Positions 60,277 through 64,000 of a DNA stretch of 64,000 nucleotides are shown here, piece by piece. Each line of letters begins with the position of its first letter. The first letter of the stretch is position 1. A model generated the notes under the pieces. That model saw only the letters and a program-made list of their open reading frames with translations, had not been told where the DNA came from and searched no databases. Source of the DNA: Marinomonas aquiplantarum. GTDB lineage: Bacteria > Pseudomonadota > Gammaproteobacteria > Pseudomonadales > Marinomonadaceae. The translations under genes were made by a program, and so were the position numbers. Where the stretch lies: assembly GCF_003314975.1 (NCBI RefSeq), contig NZ_QNRF01000004.1, positions 310,001 to 374,000 of the forward strand. The letters are read 5' to 3'.

Positions 60277-62172
60277 TTAGAAAAGCGCCTGAAGACGGTT
60301 TAGTCGACTGATCAGTTCCGCCTTGCTGGGTTCTCCGACCAAGGCCAATTCAGAAAGCGGACGTCCAGTGGCGTCTAAAAACACCAAAGATGGCGGTCCA
60401 TACAAATTAAATTGTTTCATCAGTGCTTGATTAGCAGGGGAGTTTTGAGTGACATCCACGCGAACGAGGCGAACTTCTTTTAATAACTCCTGCGCTTCAT
60501 TAGATGCCAACATGGCTTCAACCGTTTTACAGCTCACACACCAATCTGCGTATAAATCCAGTACCAGCGGTCTGGGATCGTCATGGACGAGTAGCTGTTC
60601 CAATTCGTCTAAACTGCTGATTTGTTCGTCGAACAAAGGACTTGTCTGGTTCGTGGTGGAGGACGGCAACAGCAAACCTTGCAGTGGCTTTAAGGGAGAA
60701 TAGCCACCACTAAAGCCGCCAACCATTTGTACGCTACCCAATAAGCACAGTAGCAACGCCAAGAACCAGCGTACAGGATGAGACGCGACCGTGATCGCGC
60801 GATGCACAAAATAGCCACTCATTGCCAAGGCTAAGATGCCCCATAAGAATAAATGGCTCGACACGGGCAACCAACGATTTAACAACCAAATGGCGACCGC
60901 CAATAATCCAAAGCCAAGTAGCACTTTAATGTCTTCCAGCCAATGGCCTCCCTTAGGCAGCATATTGGGGCCAAATAAGCCCACCAATAACAAGGGCACG
61001 CCCATTCCCAGCGCCATAATAAATAAAATGAAAGCACCGTAGAGAGCATCTCCTTGACTACTAATATAAAGTAGCGTGCCGGCCAATGGCGCAGTTACAC
61101 AAGGGGAGACAATTAACGTGGCGAGAATGCCAGCAATAAAGACACCAAGGCTCGCTCGCCATAAGGAAGACGACTGTAAATCAAACGCCGTCAGTTTATT
61201 CTGCCAAGAAGAGGGCATTTGTAACTGGAACACACCAAACATGGCCAACGCCAACAGGATAAAAATAACCGCACTAATAACGACAAAGATCGGGCTTTGC
61301 AGTTGCGCTTGTAAGTTGAATTGTAAGCCAAGTAACCCGACTAGACCGCCAATAGCGGCATAAGCGAACGCCATACCCAATACGTAAATCAAACTTAAAT
61401 AAAAGCCTTTAAAGCGTGACGGATGGTTTGCAGTGGCACTTTGGGTGCCAATAACAATCGCACTGACAATGGGCACCATGGGTAAAACGCAAGGGGTGAG
61501 AGAGAGTAATAATCCCAATCCAAACATCAGTAATACACTCTGCAGTAATCCATTGTTTTGCAGATCCGTCAGAATAGCTTGGGCAACCGAAGGTTCAAGT
61601 GTCGACGCCGCATTTACCTTGTTGGCGTCATTGGCGATAGCAGAAGGTCTTGTATCGGCCTCTGCAGTCGACAAACGCTCGGGTACCGTGAACTGGATAG
61701 GAACCGTTTGTGGTGGATAACACAAACCTTGATCCGCACAACCTTGGTAATTTAAGGTGGCTTGGATTGACGTGCCCGCAGGCAGTTGAATGTCATAATA
61801 AATGGGTAAACGAACTTGTTGGCGATAAATGATCACCTTGCCATAGTATTCATCTTCATGGTCCTGACCTGTCGGAAACGGCGCGAAATACAAATGATTG
61901 GCTTGCGGCCCCGAAATACTAAAGCGTTGCTGGTATAAATAATAGCCGTCAGCTATGTCCCATTGAGCGCTAAATTGACCTTCTACAGGGGCACTAACGC
62001 TTAATTGGAAGGCTTTCTCGACGGGAAGAAACTGCGGTTGTTCAAGAGAAGTAGTAGGCGCAAAGGTAAAAGCATAGGCCGAAAAATGAAACAGTACAGC
62101 AAACAAAGCAACAATCAGGCGCATAGATAAATTCAACAAGTAGAGAAGGCCAAATAGTGATAAAGTCGTCAT
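60277..62172 (-). CDS. dsbD: Thiol:disulfide interchange protein DsbD
   Basis: A 631-residue inner-membrane reductant conductor. A signal/TM N-terminus precedes the periplasmic alpha domain with its Cys pair in NYQGCADQGLCYPPQ. The eight-TM beta domain holds membrane cysteines in LSLTPCVLPMVPIVSA and IVSPCVTAPLAG. The C-terminal thioredoxin-like gamma domain has DLYADWCVSCKTVEAM. It moves electrons from cytoplasmic thioredoxin to periplasmic DsbC/CcmG. The ATG at 62172 is supported by GAGGTGA 4 bases upstream. Confidence 0.96.
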   Translation of the reverse strand: MTTLSLFGLLYLLNLSMRLIVALFAVLFHFSAYAFTFAPTTSLEQPQFLPVEKAFQLSVSAPVEGQFSAQWDIADGYYLYQQRFSISGPQANHLYFAPFPTGQDHEDEYYGKVIIYRQQVRLPIYYDIQLPAGTSIQATLNYQGCADQGLCYPPQTVPIQFTVPERLSTAEADTRPSAIANDANKVNAASTLEPSVAQAILTDLQNNGLLQSVLLMFGLGLLLSLTPCVLPMVPIVSAIVIGTQSATANHPSRFKGFYLSLIYVLGMAFAYAAIGGLVGLLGLQFNLQAQLQSPIFVVISAVIFILLALAMFGVFQLQMPSSWQNKLTAFDLQSSSLWRASLGVFIAGILATLIVSPCVTAPLAGTLLYISSQGDALYGAFILFIMALGMGVPLLLVGLFGPNMLPKGGHWLEDIKVLLGFGLLAVAIWLLNRWLPVSSHLFLWGILALAMSGYFVHRAITVASHPVRWFLALLLCLLGSVQMVGGFSGGYSPLKPLQGLLLPSSTTNQTSPLFDEQISSLDELEQLLVHDDPRPLVLDLYADWCVSCKTVEAMLASNEAQELLKEVRLVRVDVTQNSPANQALMKQFNLYGPPSLVFLDATGRPLSELALVGEPSKAELISRLNRLQALF

Positions 62173-62239
62173 TTATCACCTCGAATGAAGAGAGTAGACT
62201 ACCAATCCACCTTAAAGTTGCCAAATGTAAGGGGCTAAA

Positions 62240-63109
62240 TTGAGTAAAAAGCTAATTTCTTTACTGTTTTCTGTGGTTTTCCTAGCCGCTTGCCAAAGCC
62301 ATCCGGTCTCTCAAGATCAGGCTGAGCCGGTATTCGCGCCGGAAACCTCAACCGCAGAAGCCGCATCAACATCGGCTGAGCCCGAGTCGGCAAGCATCCC
62401 AGAGGTAACAGCAGACGACTCAGAATCCGTTCCACAAAATGTTCTCACACCGGCCCAACAGCTAACACAATCTTTGATCAAAAAAGGCCGTCAAGCCATG
62501 TTGGCGGACCGCTTATTAACGCCAGCTGAAGACAACGCCAACCTGTATTTTCAGGCGGCTTTGGGGCGAGATCCTGGAAACTTCGAGGCCACACAAGGCA
62601 TTGCCCAGATTGTTGAAATCTACACAGATTGGGCATGGCAAAAAGCGCAAGCGCGTCAATATCGTCAAGCCGAAAAATATTTAGACAGTGCGCGCTCGGT
62701 AAATGCCCAAGACCCTCTGATTGTTGAAATGAATAGTCGCATTCAGGATCTCAAGCTAAAGCGCCAGCAACAGGCAGAGCAAGCCAAGCAAAATCGAGCG
62801 AAAGCACAACAAAACACAGGGAATGGGTCATCCTCTGAAAGCCAGACAGAGCCTAGTGCGGCTCAGCAAGACGGTGTTTTTACATTGCCAAAAGATTTAT
62901 TTACATTGAGCGAAGAGGAAATAGTTGTCAAAATACAGCCTATTATTAACGCTGTTGCGGCCACACAGAGTCGCTTAGAAATTAATTGGCCAAATGATAA
63001 ACAGGCTCGATTGATTTACCAGATAATCAACAGTCGCGTGACCGATTTTCGTGTGCGAGCCATGATCTTCCATAGGGCCCGTTATAACGTAGTGTTACAA
63101 CAAGATTAA
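62240..63109 (+). CDS. Predicted lipoprotein with TPR-like middle and coiled coil
   Basis: A 289-residue predicted lipoprotein. The signal peptide ends in the lipobox FLAAC (Cys19). An acidic low-complexity stretch (about 25-70) follows, then a TPR-like helical region (about 75-165: LYFQAALGRDPGNFEATQGI, KYLDSARSVNAQDP) and a Gln/Lys-rich coiled coil (about 168-190). A C-terminal domain (about 215-289) ends RARYNVVLQQD. I do not recognise a named family. It lies 13 bp before a DUF2333 membrane protein and is probably transcribed with it. Confidence 0.8.
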   Translation: MSKKLISLLFSVVFLAACQSHPVSQDQAEPVFAPETSTAEAASTSAEPESASIPEVTADDSESVPQNVLTPAQQLTQSLIKKGRQAMLADRLLTPAEDNANLYFQAALGRDPGNFEATQGIAQIVEIYTDWAWQKAQARQYRQAEKYLDSARSVNAQDPLIVEMNSRIQDLKLKRQQQAEQAKQNRAKAQQNTGNGSSSESQTEPSAAQQDGVFTLPKDLFTLSEEEIVVKIQPIINAVAATQSRLEINWPNDKQARLIYQIINSRVTDFRVRAMIFHRARYNVVLQQD

Positions 63110-63122
63110 GGTGGTACAAAAG

Positions 63123-64000
63123 ATGTCTTGGTTAAAGGATAAATGGCAAGCTTTAAAAGAGCGTTTGAACTTTTCAGGCGTCGGAAAAGTCGCTGCAATT
63201 GTCGTATTGGTTTTGGCCGTATTGTTGAGCTTCTTAGGCATGTACTGGAGCAGTGAGCCAGATCAATTTGATGTAGTGGCCAGCGCCAAAGAACAAGCCG
63301 CTGAACGTGGTTATCTAAACAACAGTAAAAAGCTAGTGGTTGGCTACACCACCGCCAGCACATTGCACACTCTAGTGTCGACCCTACTAGACAAGCCGGG
63401 TGGCTTTATTAGTAACGACTTAATGCCGCCAGGTTTGTTCATGGACAACATGCCAGCTTGGGAATTTGGCGTATTGGTTCAATCCCGTGATTTAGCGCGG
63501 GCATTTCGTAAAGAATTCAGCCGTTCTCAGTCACAGTCTACCGAAGACGTGAATTTGAAGATTGCCGAGCCACAATTTAACTTTGATACTCGAAGCTGGG
63601 CTTTACCATCCAGTGAAAGCGAATACCGCCGTGGTAACAAAGAACTACTCGAATATCTGGATCGTTTGGCGGGGCAAGGCAACGACAAAGCAAACTTCTA
63701 TGCTCGTGCCGACAACTTATCGGATTGGTTATCTGACGTGAGCACGCGATTGGGCAGCTTGTCACAACGTCTGTCTGCCAGTGTTGCCAATGTGCGCGAA
63801 AACACCGATCTAGCGGGTGACAGCAGTGCGCGTCAAAGCAATGATTCAGGTACTTATCAATACGTGAAAACTCCTTGGTCAAAAGTCGACGACGTGTTTT
63901 ATGAAGCGCGTGGCGCGAGCTGGGCGTTGATCCACATTTTGCGTGCCATTGAAGTAGACTTTGTATTCACCCTACAAGACAAAAACGCCTTGGTTAGCCT
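63123..64000 (+). CDS. DUF2333 family membrane protein, 3' end outside window
   Basis: The first 292 codons of a protein matching DUF2333. A cytoplasmic N-terminus (MSWLKDKWQALKERL) and one TM segment (about 22-42, VAAIVVLVLAVLLSFLGMYW) are followed by an extracytoplasmic helical domain with VGYTTASTLHTLVSTLLDKP, LMPPGLFMDNMPAWEFG and RDLARAFRKEFSRSQSQS. Members are found in gammaproteobacteria and their function is unknown. AAGGTGG lies 7 bases upstream of the ATG. The frame is open at the window end. Confidence 0.85.
   Translation, partial: MSWLKDKWQALKERLNFSGVGKVAAIVVLVLAVLLSFLGMYWSSEPDQFDVVASAKEQAAERGYLNNSKKLVVGYTTASTLHTLVSTLLDKPGGFISNDLMPPGLFMDNMPAWEFGVLVQSRDLARAFRKEFSRSQSQSTEDVNLKIAEPQFNFDTRSWALPSSESEYRRGNKELLEYLDRLAGQGNDKANFYARADNLSDWLSDVSTRLGSLSQRLSASVANVRENTDLAGDSSARQSNDSGTYQYVKTPWSKVDDVFYEARGASWALIHILRAIEVDFVFTLQDKNALVS

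Noticed and set aside
1..64000. CRISPR arrays, insertion sequences, prophage genes, toxin-antitoxin pairs
   Set aside because: No regularly spaced repeats, transposases, integrases, phage structural genes or recognisable toxin-antitoxin pairs were seen on either strand.

Overview
The window looks like chromosome of a marine, motile gammaproteobacterium. Its base composition is moderate and slightly AT-leaning by eye. Three things point to the Oceanospirillales/Marinomonas neighbourhood: two TRAP transporter systems, class Ia ribonucleotide reductase with an NrdR-type promoter, and the conserved block dsbD-accB-accC-prmA-(DUF3426)-dusB-fis-purH-purD. This placement is inferred from gene content, not from a database search. 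I see no phage genes, insertion sequences, CRISPR arrays, tRNA or rRNA genes.

Layout. 1-2.7 kb: the 3' end of a hybrid sensor kinase (REC-REC-Hpt), then a soluble PAS-PAS chemoreceptor of BdlA type. 2.7-13.5 kb: a catabolic island with a MarR regulator, a DctP/Q/M TRAP transporter, a CoA-transferase, a thiolase, a crotonase, an HSD10-like dehydrogenase, a feruloyl-CoA-synthase-like ligase and a 4-hydroxybenzoyl-CoA-type thioesterase. Together these make a coherent CoA-dependent beta-oxidation route for a cinnamate-like acid. 13.5-20.3 kb: a 40-residue membrane protein missed by ordinary ORF cut-offs, TrkH, a YdeP/FdhD molybdoenzyme pair and an M23 peptidase. 20.3-27.6 kb: an iron-complex uptake operon (ABC ATPase, permease, binding protein, TonB-dependent receptor) with its own two-component system under a Fur-like box. 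27.8-31.1 kb: a TAXI-type TRAP transporter. 31.3-35.6 kb: a HAD phosphatase, a methyltransferase, acetyl-CoA synthetase and a LuxR-type response regulator.

35.6-48.5 kb: orphan yidD; pheA, coupled to a second TonB-dependent receptor and a periplasmic-binding-like protein that has no permease; an esterase; a CDP-alcohol phosphatidyltransferase; nrdA-nrdB-yfaE; a DUF1624 membrane protein; AlkB; and hinT-coq7-pdxH. 48.5-64 kb: a 7TM-DISM protein with a degenerate kinase core that sits beside purD, the same position RetS has in Pseudomonas; a small membrane protein; then the purD-to-dsbD block on the minus strand; and a lipoprotein followed by a DUF2333 protein that runs off the end.

The most interesting points are these: (1) the catabolic island, with a palindrome placed exactly between the -35 and -10 of its second operon and a matching 10-mer upstream of marR; (2) the RetS-position pseudokinase; (3) the TonB receptor paired with a stand-alone binding protein; (4) the two-component-controlled iron operon; (5) the 40-residue membrane protein.
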